A program made the position numbers and the translations under genes. From NCBI RefSeq assembly GCF_030658505.1, contig NZ_JAUTXR010000040.1, forward strand, positions 1-5,724: a stretch of 5,724 nt of DNA, given 5' to 3'. Each line of letters opens with the position of its first letter. The stretch's first letter is position 1. This document shows positions 1 through 5,612 of this stretch, piece after piece. The stretch comes from Stenotrophomonas raiganjensis (SeqCode). GTDB taxonomy: Bacteria; Pseudomonadota; Gammaproteobacteria; Xanthomonadales; Xanthomonadaceae. The notes under the pieces are model-generated. The model was given only the letters and a program-made list of their open reading frames with translations. It did not search any database and was not told where the DNA came from.

Positions 1-89
1 TGGCGACGGGCAATGGCTTTGACCGATGTGGAGGTCTTGCAGGCCTCTTTGGCGACCTGCAGTTTGAAACGTGCGTCGTATCTGTTCAT
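1..89 (-). CDS. IS3-family transposase OrfA, N-terminal part (partial)
   Basis: The first 29 complete codons of a transposase OrfA, which binds the IS ends and, in IS3-family elements, is normally joined to the OrfB integrase by programmed frameshifting. The ATG is at 89-87, preceded by GAGG about 5-8 bases upstream, a good Shine-Dalgarno sequence. The peptide starts MNRYDARFKLQVAKE and goes on to VKAIARR. This is the usual opening of IS3 OrfA proteins: a basic/aromatic 'Y..FK...V.EA' segment followed by the first helix of the helix-turn-helix ('S...IAR'). The gene is cut by the window edge, so whether it is intact cannot be judged. It reads away from the neighbouring panE. It is too short for a formal domain match; the call rests on the characteristic opening plus the IS end just upstream. 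Confidence 0.72.
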   Translation of the reverse strand, partial: MNRYDARFKLQVAKEACKTSTSVKAIARR

Positions 90-110
90 GTATCCCTCGG
101 GGTTGGATCT

Positions 111-137
111 GGCGTCCAACTCCCGGGGGTCACTTCA
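111..137 (-). repeat. Terminal inverted repeat of the IS3-family element
   Basis: On the minus strand this stretch opens TGAAGTGACCCCC and ends GTTGGACGCC; on the plus strand it closes with the CA dinucleotide at 136-137 expected of IS3-family ends. Only one copy lies in the window, so the inner limit of the repeat (about 111) is a guess from typical lengths, while the outer limit at 137 rests on the TG/CA rule. Confidence 0.6.
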
Positions 138-139
138 AG

Positions 140-171
140 GATGGGTTCACGGCGTCCCCCGCGAACCCATC
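140..171. repeat. 12-bp hairpin beside the IS end
   Basis: The left arm GATGGGTTCACG (140-151) pairs with the right arm CGCGAACCCATC (160-171). Eleven of the twelve positions are Watson-Crick and one is G:U as RNA; the loop is 8 bases. No T-run follows on either strand, so it is not a textbook intrinsic terminator. It may be the remnant of a terminator or repeat belonging to whatever lay left of panE before the IS arrived. It begins two bases outside the inferred IS boundary. The rest of the 138-286 gap holds no gene that I can support. Confidence 0.55.
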
Positions 172-274
172 GCACACGACCCAGCTCATGAAACCAACTG
201 CGCGAACCACCACGAGGGGCTCCGCCGTTGGCCGCAATCTCCGGCACAATCGCAGATCTGATTCCCCAGAAAAC

Positions 275-279
275 GGTGA
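275..279 (+). promoter_or_regulatory. Ribosome-binding site fixing the panE start
   Basis: GGTGA lies 7 bases before the ATG at 287. The same reading frame is open upstream with earlier ATGs (71 and 188), but this Shine-Dalgarno-like sequence, together with the Rossmann strand starting directly after the ATG at 287, decides the start. Confidence 0.5.
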
Positions 280-286
280 ACGTGCA

Positions 287-1225
287 ATGCGCATCCTGAT
301 TCTCGGCGCCGGCGGTACCGGCGGTTACTTCGGTGGTCGCCTGGCCCAGGCCGGCGTGGACGTGACCTTCCTCGTACGCCCCGCGCGCGCCGCCCAGCTG
401 GACCGCGATGGCCTGGTCATCCGCAGCCCGATCGGCGATGCCCGCTTCCCGGTGCAGCACGTGACCGCCGACGCACTGCCCGCGCTCGCCGCGCAGAAGC
501 CGTTCGATCTGGTCATCCTCAGCTGCAAGGCCTACGACCTGGACAGTTCGATCGATGCCATCGCTCCGGCAGTCGGAGCCAGCACCACGGTGCTGCCGAT
601 CCTCAACGGCCTGCACCACTACAACGCACTGGATCTGCGCTTCGGCCGCGAAGCCGTGCTCGGCGCCCTGTGCTTCATCAGCGCCACAAAGGCACCCGAC
701 GGCGCCGTGCTGCATCTGGGCAAGCCGGCCAAGCTCACCTTCGGCGAGCGCGACGGCGGCGTCATCTCCGAACGCGTGCGTGCCTTCGCCGCTGCCTGCG
801 CACAGGCCAACCTCGACCACCTGGCCAGCGAACGCATCGGCCAGGAGCAGTGGATCAAGTACACCTTCCTGACCGCACTGGCCGCCGCCACCTGCCTGCT
901 GCGCGCCGACATCGGCACCATCGTCGCCACCGATGATGGCGAGGCGATCGTGCGCGGCCTGTACGATGAGTGCCTGGCCGTGGCCGAAGCCGCCGGTGAA
1001 CCGATTCCCGAGGCGGCACAGGACACCGCGCGCGGCACGCTGACCCAGGCCGATTCGGCGTTGAAGGCCTCGATGCTGCGCGATCTGGAGGCTGGCCAGC
1101 AGGTGGAGGCCGAACAGATCGTCGGCGACATGCTGGCGCGTGCGCGCAGGGCTGATCAGGAAGCGCTGCTGCTGCAGGTTGCTTACAGCAGCCTGCAGGC
1201 CTACCAGGCACTGCGCGGCGCGTGA
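287..1225 (+). CDS. panE: 2-dehydropantoate 2-reductase family protein (PanE/ApbA)
   Basis: A 312-residue cytoplasmic NADP-dependent reductase. The family reduces 2-dehydropantoate (ketopantoate) to pantoate in pantothenate and coenzyme A synthesis. The N-terminal Rossmann fold opens with MRILILGAGGTGGYFGG, where residues 7-12 (GAGGTG) bind the dinucleotide. Conserved family positions follow: K81 in SCKAYD, N107-G108 in PILNGL, and K191 in QWIKYTF, which aligns with the catalytic Lys176 of E. coli PanE. S262 and E274 in the C-terminal helical domain have the same 12-residue spacing as Ser244 and Glu256 of the E. coli enzyme. Length is normal for the family. Residue 195, four after K191, is Leu where E. 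coli has Asn180, a substrate contact, so the true substrate may be another 2-oxo acid and the gene symbol is provisional. The downstream dehydrogenase overlaps by 4 bp, implying co-transcription. Upstream, an IS end sits about 150 bp away, and I see no convincing promoter between. Confidence 0.82.
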   Translation: MRILILGAGGTGGYFGGRLAQAGVDVTFLVRPARAAQLDRDGLVIRSPIGDARFPVQHVTADALPALAAQKPFDLVILSCKAYDLDSSIDAIAPAVGASTTVLPILNGLHHYNALDLRFGREAVLGALCFISATKAPDGAVLHLGKPAKLTFGERDGGVISERVRAFAAACAQANLDHLASERIGQEQWIKYTFLTALAAATCLLRADIGTIVATDDGEAIVRGLYDECLAVAEAAGEPIPEAAQDTARGTLTQADSALKASMLRDLEAGQQVEAEQIVGDMLARARRADQEALLLQVAYSSLQAYQALRGA

Positions 1226-2148
1226 GCCTCACTTCGCAGGCCTCCTCGCTGCCGTCACGGGTGCTGATCCTCGGGCTGGGCTGGAGCGGCTGCGTGCTGG
1301 CCACGCAGCTGCACGCGCGGGGCATACGGGTCGTCGGCACCGTGCGCGATCCAGCCTTGGCACCGGATGACGGCCTGCTGCGGCATCAACTGCGCGCCGG
1401 CAACGCACCATCGCCAGACCTGCTCGATGAGATCGCGCAGGCCGAGGCCGTGCTATGCAGCGTGCCGCCCGATGCGGAGGGCGACCCGGCACTGCGCCTG
1501 CTGCTGCCTGTGCTGCAGGCCAGCCCGGCGTTGCGCTGGGTCGGCTATCTGTCGTCGACTTCGGTGTATGCCGATCGCGCCGGCGGCTGGGTGGACGAAC
1601 GCAGCGCAGCCGATGCCACTGAAGCAGCCGGCGTGCAGCGCCTGCGTGCCGAATCGCAATGGCGTGCGCTTGCAGAGGAACGCCGCATCGCCTCGGCGGC
1701 ATTCCGCTTGCCCGGCCTGTACGGCCCCGGGCGCAACGCGCTGCTGCAGTTGTCGCAGGGCCGTGCCCGCCATGTAGTTCGGCCGGGCCTGGTATTCAAC
1801 CGCCTGCACGTAGAGGATCTTGCGGCAGTGATCATCGCGGCGATGCAGCGACCGACGCACAAGGGCCTGTACCTGCCCAGCGACGACGAACCGGCACCGC
1901 CACAGGATGTGCTGGCCTTCGCCGCGAAGCTGGGCGGGTTTGCGATGCCCCCTGCCGTGGCCTGGGACGATCCGGTGCTGAGCCCGACGCTGCGGCGCTT
2001 CTATGAGAGCAACAAACGCATCGACAGCCGTGGCACGCGTGCGGCGCTGGGGTGGGCACCGCGGTTTCCGACGTATCGGGAAGGACTGCGGGCGCTGGCC
2101 GCTTCGCTCGCCGGGCATGGCCCGACGCTACCGGACAGCTCTTTGTAG
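1222..2148 (+). CDS. YeeZ-like NAD(P)-binding atypical short-chain dehydrogenase
   Basis: A 308-residue soluble protein of the extended/atypical SDR superfamily, closest by eye to E. coli YeeZ and similar 'NAD-dependent epimerase' entries. After a short leader, RVLILGLGWSG gives the nucleotide-binding glycines (GLGWSG, residues 18-23). YLSSTSVYAD (109-118) is the YeeZ-type active-site strand, FRLPGLYGPGRN (161-172) a second family signature, and NRLHVEDLA (193-201) a third. Residues 219-229 (PSDDEPAPPQD) and NKRIDSRGTRAALGW (264-278) match the usual C-terminal pattern. No normal YxxxK catalytic pair is visible: four residues after Y116 is Ala. This is typical of atypical SDRs, so the reaction and substrate are unknown. 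The GTG start at 1222 overlaps the panE stop as GTGA. There is only a weak AGG 13 bases upstream, so translation probably depends on coupling to panE. Another GTG at 1261 is possible but would begin right at the Rossmann strand. The TAG stop lies inside the head of the following SMAG repeat. Confidence 0.8.
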   Translation: MSLTSQASSLPSRVLILGLGWSGCVLATQLHARGIRVVGTVRDPALAPDDGLLRHQLRAGNAPSPDLLDEIAQAEAVLCSVPPDAEGDPALRLLLPVLQASPALRWVGYLSSTSVYADRAGGWVDERSAADATEAAGVQRLRAESQWRALAEERRIASAAFRLPGLYGPGRNALLQLSQGRARHVVRPGLVFNRLHVEDLAAVIIAAMQRPTHKGLYLPSDDEPAPPQDVLAFAAKLGGFAMPPAVAWDDPVLSPTLRRFYESNKRIDSRGTRAALGWAPRFPTYREGLRALAASLAGHGPTLPDSSL

Positions 2149-2223
2149 AGCCGAGCCCATGCTCGGCTGCTCTTTGCGTCTTTCGCGCTGCGCGCGATAA
2201 GCCGAGCATGGGCTCGGCTCTAC
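2145..2223. repeat. SMAG/REPIN: inverted pair of GTAG repeats between convergent genes
   Basis: Two 24-bp copies in perfect inverted orientation, at 2145-2168 and 2200-2223, separated by 31 bp. Each copy has a GTAG head, then an 8-bp stem AGCCGAGC, a 4-base loop and GCTCGGCT. The left head is 2145-2148 and the right head reads CTAC at 2220-2223. This is the architecture of SMAG elements of Stenotrophomonas maltophilia, which are REP sequences with a 5' GTAG, and of paired REPINs that are thought to be moved by RAYT transposases. Each half can form its own hairpin, or the two halves can fold into one long stem. Lying between the stop codons of two convergent genes, the pair could terminate or stabilise both transcripts; that role is inference. 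No RAYT gene is in the window. Confidence 0.9.
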
Positions 2224-2226
2224 GGA

Positions 2227-3024
2227 TCAACCGGCGTTGGGCAGGCGGAAGAACGTGCGCGTGGCAGCAGTGGCATTGGCCGCGGTCACCGCAACGTCCT
2301 CGCCACGGTCACGTGCCAGCTCTTCCACGATGTGGGACAGGAACATCGGTTCGTTGCGGCGGTCCTTCGGCATCGGCTTCAGCGTGCGCGGCAGCAGGTA
2401 CGGCGCGTCGGTCTCGATCATCAGTCGATCGGCGGGGATGTTCTTCACCAGTTCGCGCAGGTGCGCGCCACGGCGCTCGTCGCACAGCCAACCGGTAATG
2501 CCGATGTACCAGTCCTGGTCCAGGTAGTCGAACAGCTCATCGCGCTCGCCGGTGAAGCAGTGCACCACTGCCGGGCCGATGCGACCTTCGAAATTCTTCA
2601 TCTGTGCCATGAAGTCGGCGTGCGCATCGCGCTGGTGCAGGAACAGCGGCTTGCCATTGTCCGCAGCCAGCTGCAGCTGGCGCTCGAACGCGCGGTGCTG
2701 CGCCGGACGCGGCGAGAAATCACGGAAGTAGTCCAGCCCGCACTCCCCCACCGCCACCACTTCCGGGTGAGCGTGCAGCGCGCGCATCTCGGCATCGCAT
2801 TCGTCGGTGTATTCCACCGCATGATGCGGGTGCACGCCGGCGGTGGCATACAGGAAGCCCGGATGCTGCTGCGCCAGCTGCAGGGCCAGCGGCGAGTGCT
2901 CGCGGCTGGCACCGGTGATCACCATCTGCACCACGCCGGCCTGGCGCGCGCGGTCCAGCACGGCATCGCGGTCGCGGTCGAAGGAGTCGTGGGTCAGGTT
3001 GGCGCCGATATCGATCAGGTGCAT
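2227..3024 (-). CDS. tatD: TatD metal-dependent 3'-5' exonuclease
   Basis: A 265-residue TIM-barrel hydrolase of the TatD family. E. coli TatD is a magnesium-dependent 3'-5' exonuclease acting on DNA and RNA and contributes to repair of oxidative DNA damage; despite its name it is not part of the twin-arginine translocon. The sequence closely parallels E. coli TatD: MHLIDIGANLT at the start, TAGVHPH (61-67), VGECGLDY (92-99) with metal ligand E94, LFLHQRDAH with H130, VVHCFTGE with H155, GITGWLCDERRG (175-186), and IETDAPYLLPR with D206. RRNEP (222-226) is also family-specific. The N-terminal HxH of many TatD-type proteins is replaced by IGANL, as in E. coli TatD, so this is TatD proper rather than YcfH or YjjV. 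The start at 3024 is chosen by homology; 3030 adds two residues. The ATG at 3054 overlaps a likely -10 box and adds an unconserved leader. The stop lies 3 bp from the SMAG pair. Confidence 0.93.
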   Translation of the reverse strand: MHLIDIGANLTHDSFDRDRDAVLDRARQAGVVQMVITGASREHSPLALQLAQQHPGFLYATAGVHPHHAVEYTDECDAEMRALHAHPEVVAVGECGLDYFRDFSPRPAQHRAFERQLQLAADNGKPLFLHQRDAHADFMAQMKNFEGRIGPAVVHCFTGERDELFDYLDQDWYIGITGWLCDERRGAHLRELVKNIPADRLMIETDAPYLLPRTLKPMPKDRRNEPMFLSHIVEELARDRGEDVAVTAANATAATRTFFRLPNAG

Positions 3025-3091
3025 GGTCATCGCGGGGGAAAAGTGCCCGCGCATTGTACCTGCGCCCGCCGTGGCCCCTTATCCTTTGCAC
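3025..3091. promoter_or_regulatory. Divergent promoter region between tatD and hrpB
   Basis: Only 67 bp separate the two divergent starts, so both promoters must sit here or in the coding ends. On the minus strand TACAAT (3058-3053) matches five of six bases of a sigma-70 -10 box and would start transcription near 3046, about 20 bases before the tatD ATG; its -35 is poor. On the plus strand TTGTAC (3054-3059) and TATCCT (3080-3085) could be the hrpB -35 and -10, although the 20-base spacing is long. That -10 ends 6 bases before the hrpB ATG. No Shine-Dalgarno sequence is visible before hrpB. The assignments are from inspection only. Confidence 0.35.
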
Positions 3092-5596
3092 ATGAACACC
3101 CCGCTCTTCCCGATTTCCCCGCTGCTGCCACAGATCCAGCAGTACCTGGCCGCGCAGCCGCGGCTGGTGCTGGAGGCCCCGCCCGGCGCCGGCAAGACCA
3201 CCCAGGTGCCACTGGCGCTGCTCGACGCACCGTGGCTGCAGGGTCGGAAGATCATCCTGCTGGAACCGCGCCGGGTCGCCGCCCGCAGCGCGGCGCTGTT
3301 CATGGCACGGCAGCTGGGCGAGGAGGTCGGCGGCACGGTCGGCTACCGCATCCGTTTCGAGAACAAGGTTTCGTCGCGCACGCGGATCGAGGTGGTCACC
3401 GAAGGCATCCTGACCCGCATGCTGCAGGACGACCCGATGCTGGAAGACGTCGGCGCGATCCTGTTCGACGAGTTCCACGAGCGCCATCTCAGTGGCGATC
3501 TGGGCCTGGCACTGGCGCTGGACGTGCAGGCACAGCTGCGCGACGACCTGCGCCTGGTGGTGATGTCGGCAACGCTGGATGGCGAGCGGCTGGCGCGCTT
3601 CCTCGATGCGCCTCGCCTGAGCAGCGAGGGCCGCAGCTACCCGGTGGCGGTCAGCCACTTCCCGGCGCGACGCGACGAAGCGTTGGAGCTGCAGGTCCGC
3701 CGCGCCGTGCAGCAGGCGCTGCTCGAGCATCCCGGCGACCTGCTGGTGTTCCTGCCCGGCCAGCGGGAAATCGCGCGCGTCCAGGCCGGGCTGCAGGAAT
3801 CACTGGACGGCAACGTCGAGGTACTGGCACTGCACGGTGAGCTGCCGGTGGAACAGCAGGCGCGCGTGCTGCAGGCCGCCAGCGATGGCCGCCGCCGCGT
3901 GGTGCTGGCCACCAACGTGGCCGAGTCGTCGGTGACCCTGCCCGGCGTGCGCGTGGTGATCGACAGCGGCCAGGCACGCGAACCGCGCTACGACCCCAAC
4001 AGCGGCTTCACCCGGCTGGACGTGGTGTCCATCGCCCAGGCGTCGGCCGACCAGCGCGCCGGTCGCGCCGGTCGCGTGGCCGAAGGCGTGGCCTGGCGGC
4101 TGTGGCCGCAGTCGCAGCGGTTGGAGCCGCAGCGCCGCGCCGAGATCGACCAGGTGGAACTGGCCGGACTGGCACTGGAACTGGCCGCCTGGGGCAGCAG
4201 CGACCTGCGCTTCCTCGATCCGCCACCGGCCGGCCCGATGGGTGCCGCGCGCGAACTGCTGCAGCGACTCGGCGCACTGTCCAGCAGTGGCGCGATCACC
4301 GCACTTGGAAGGCGTGTACTGGCACTGGGTACGCACCCACGGATGGCGGCGATGCTGCTGGCAGCACCCGATGCCCGCGCGCAGGCGCTGGCCGCCGATC
4401 TGGCCGCCCTGCTGGAAGCGCGCGACCCGCTGCGCCAGGGCGGTGACGCGCTGGCGGCCCGCTGGCGCGCACTGGCCGCGTTCCGCAATGGCCGCGCACC
4501 GGGCGATGCCAATCGCAGCGGGCTGGCCGCCATCGATGCCGCCGCCAGGCAGTGGCGTCGCCGCCTGCGCTGCGAGGCTACGCCGCCGGCCAGCATCGAG
4601 GCGCACGAACTGGGCGATCTGCTTGCGCACGCCTTTCCCGACCGGATCGGTTTTCAGCACCCCAGCGATCCGCTGCGCTACCTGCTGGCCAATGGCCGCA
4701 GCGCACGCCTGCACGAACTGAGCGACCTGCGCGGCGAGCCGTGGCTGGTGGCCAGTGAACTGCGCTTCGAGGCACGCGACGCATTGCTGTTGCGCGCTGC
4801 ACCGGTGGACGAAGATCGGCTGCGCAAGGCATGGCCGGAGCGCTTCGTCACCGAAGACGTGGTGCGCTGGGACAGCGAGCGACGCGCCCTGGTGGCACTG
4901 CGCGAGACCCGTTTCGACCGGATCGTGCTGGACAGCCGCTCTGCCGGCCGGGTCGATCCGCAGCACGCCGCGCAGGCGCTGACCGACGCAGTGGCCGAGC
5001 TGGGCCTGCAGGCGTTGCCGTGGACCGAGGGCCTGCGCCAATGGCAGGCGCGGGTCGAGTCGCTACGGCACTGGATGCCGGAGCTGGAGCTGCCCGACTG
5101 CAGCGACGCGGCGCTGCTGGCCAACCGCGCGCAGTGGCTGCAACCCGCGTTCGCTGGCAAGAGCCGCCTCGATGCGCTGGACGAGGCCAGTTTCGGCGAA
5201 GCGCTGAAATCGCCCTTGGAGTGGTCGCAGCGGCAGTTGATCGAGCGCCATGCCCCCACCCGCATTACCGTGCCCTCCGGGCTGGAACGGCCGATCACCT
5301 ACGGGTTGGACAGCGAGAGCGGCGATCCGCTGCCGCCGGTGCTGGCGGTGAAGCTGCAGGAACTGTTCGGCCTGGCCGATACCCCGCGCATCGCCGATGG
5401 CCGCGTGCCGCTGACCCTGCACCTGCTCTCACCTGGCGGCCGGCCGCTGCAGGTCACCCAGGACCTGCGCAACTTCTGGGAAAGCACCTACGCCGAGGTG
5501 AAGAAGGAAATGAAGGGACGCTATCCGCGCCACCCGTGGCCGGATGATCCGTGGACGGCGACGGCCACGCATCGGGCCAAGCCGCGCGGCACCTGA
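3092..5596 (+). CDS. hrpB: ATP-dependent helicase HrpB (DExH-box)
   Basis: An 834-residue superfamily 2 DEAH/RHA-type helicase, close to the length of E. coli HrpB (about 809). It is a cytoplasmic, probably RNA-directed, NTP-driven helicase with no agreed substrate; in Xanthomonas citri it has been linked to motility and biofilm. All core motifs are visible in order: Walker A in [11 protein letters not shown] (K35), [10 protein letters not shown] (57-66), the VTEG motif (102-105), Walker B DEFH (126-129), SAT (159-161), VFLPGQREI (219-227), [14 protein letters not shown] (272-285) and QRAGRAGR (321-328). Winged-helix and helicase-associated regions follow, roughly 350-450, and the HrpB C-terminal domain ends in [12 protein letters not shown] (810-821), its signature. 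The ATG at 3092 is preferred because the conserved region begins soon after; the frame is open further upstream but overlaps tatD. The gene appears intact, and its TGA lies in an inverted repeat shared with the hemL fragment. Confidence 0.95.
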   Translation: MNTPLFPISPLLPQIQQYLAAQPRLVLEAPPGAGKTTQVPLALLDAPWLQGRKIILLEPRRVAARSAALFMARQLGEEVGGTVGYRIRFENKVSSRTRIEVVTEGILTRMLQDDPMLEDVGAILFDEFHERHLSGDLGLALALDVQAQLRDDLRLVVMSATLDGERLARFLDAPRLSSEGRSYPVAVSHFPARRDEALELQVRRAVQQALLEHPGDLLVFLPGQREIARVQAGLQESLDGNVEVLALHGELPVEQQARVLQAASDGRRRVVLATNVAESSVTLPGVRVVIDSGQAREPRYDPNSGFTRLDVVSIAQASADQRAGRAGRVAEGVAWRLWPQSQRLEPQRRAEIDQVELAGLALELAAWGSSDLRFLDPPPAGPMGAARELLQRLGALSSSGAITALGRRVLALGTHPRMAAMLLAAPDARAQALAADLAALLEARDPLRQGGDALAARWRALAAFRNGRAPGDANRSGLAAIDAAARQWRRRLRCEATPPASIEAHELGDLLAHAFPDRIGFQHPSDPLRYLLANGRSARLHELSDLRGEPWLVASELRFEARDALLLRAAPVDEDRLRKAWPERFVTEDVVRWDSERRALVALRETRFDRIVLDSRSAGRVDPQHAAQALTDAVAELGLQALPWTEGLRQWQARVESLRHWMPELELPDCSDAALLANRAQWLQPAFAGKSRLDALDEASFGEALKSPLEWSQRQLIERHAPTRITVPSGLERPITYGLDSESGDPLPPVLAVKLQELFGLADTPRIADGRVPLTLHLLSPGGRPLQVTQDLRNFWESTYAEVKKEMKGRYPRHPWPDDPWTATATHRAKPRGT

Positions 5597-5612
5597 CCGG
5601 TGGTGCCGCGCG
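5583..5612. repeat. 11-bp perfect inverted repeat at the hrpB/hemL junction
   Basis: The left arm CGCGCGGCACC (5583-5593) encodes the last residues of HrpB. The right arm GGTGCCGCGCG (5602-5612) is its exact reverse complement and lies within the hemL fragment, where it encodes part of ARGTT on the minus strand. The 8-base loop TGACCGGT contains the hrpB stop. It can fold into a strong hairpin and may end hrpB transcription, but no T-run follows. Its position across the junction also suggests involvement in the rearrangement. Confidence 0.7.

Larger units (their letters stand above)
1..137 (-). mobile_element. IS3-family insertion sequence, one end (partial)
   Basis: This is the left (orfA-side) end of an insertion sequence that continues beyond position 1. 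Read on the minus strand, the element begins at 137 with TGAAGTGACCCCC and carries GTTGGACGCC shortly after. That layout (terminal TG, a C-run, then GTTGGAC) resembles the terminal inverted repeats of IS3-family elements, particularly the IS150-like group. An orfA start codon follows 48 bp inside, at 89. Both the end sequence and the encoded N-terminus point to IS3, so the family call is fairly safe; the exact element cannot be named from sight. The other end, orfB with its DDE catalytic domain, and the matching direct repeat lie outside the window. The bases just outside the end, from 138, are AGGA and would contain the 3-4 bp target duplication. Confidence 0.75.

Noticed and set aside
228..250. 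TTGGCC and CACAAT as a panE promoter
   Set aside because: The spacing between them is only 11 bases, far from the 16-18 needed, and no better pair was found in the gap.
71..286. N-terminal extension of panE to an ATG at 71 or 188
   Set aside because: An extension from 71 would run through the IS end and the hairpin, and the leader is unconserved-looking. The Rossmann strand begins at the ATG at 287, which has a GGTGA ribosome-binding site 7 bases upstream.
86..820. Minus-strand open frame across the 5' half of panE
   Set aside because: It is antisense to the PanE Rossmann domain with compositionally biased sequence and no recognisable domain.
2145..2223. CRISPR-like repeat or tRNA
   Set aside because: There are only two copies, in inverted orientation, with a GTAG head; this fits a REPIN and not a CRISPR array, and there is no cloverleaf.
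2843..3091. N-terminal extension of hrpB
   Set aside because: The open frame overlaps tatD antisense and encodes a Cys/Arg-rich leader unlike HrpB; the family starts close to the ATG at 3092.
2332..3840. Plus-strand open frame of 502 codons across tatD and the start of hrpB
   Set aside because: It is antisense to TatD for half its length and out of frame with HrpB for the rest; both real genes have complete motif sets.
3800..5041. Long open frame on the minus strand across hrpB (413 codons)
   Set aside because: It is antisense to the clear helicase motifs of HrpB, and its translation is low-complexity A/Q/G/R-rich without family motifs. Long antisense frames are expected in GC-rich genes.
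5521..5595. Continuation of the hemL frame into the hrpB end as a genuine C-terminus
   Set aside because: The residues after TTG ([14 protein letters not shown]...) are simply the antisense of the HrpB C-terminal codons and match nothing in HemL. Both other minus frames also fail to restore KFEGCYHGH, so a simple frameshift does not explain the loss.
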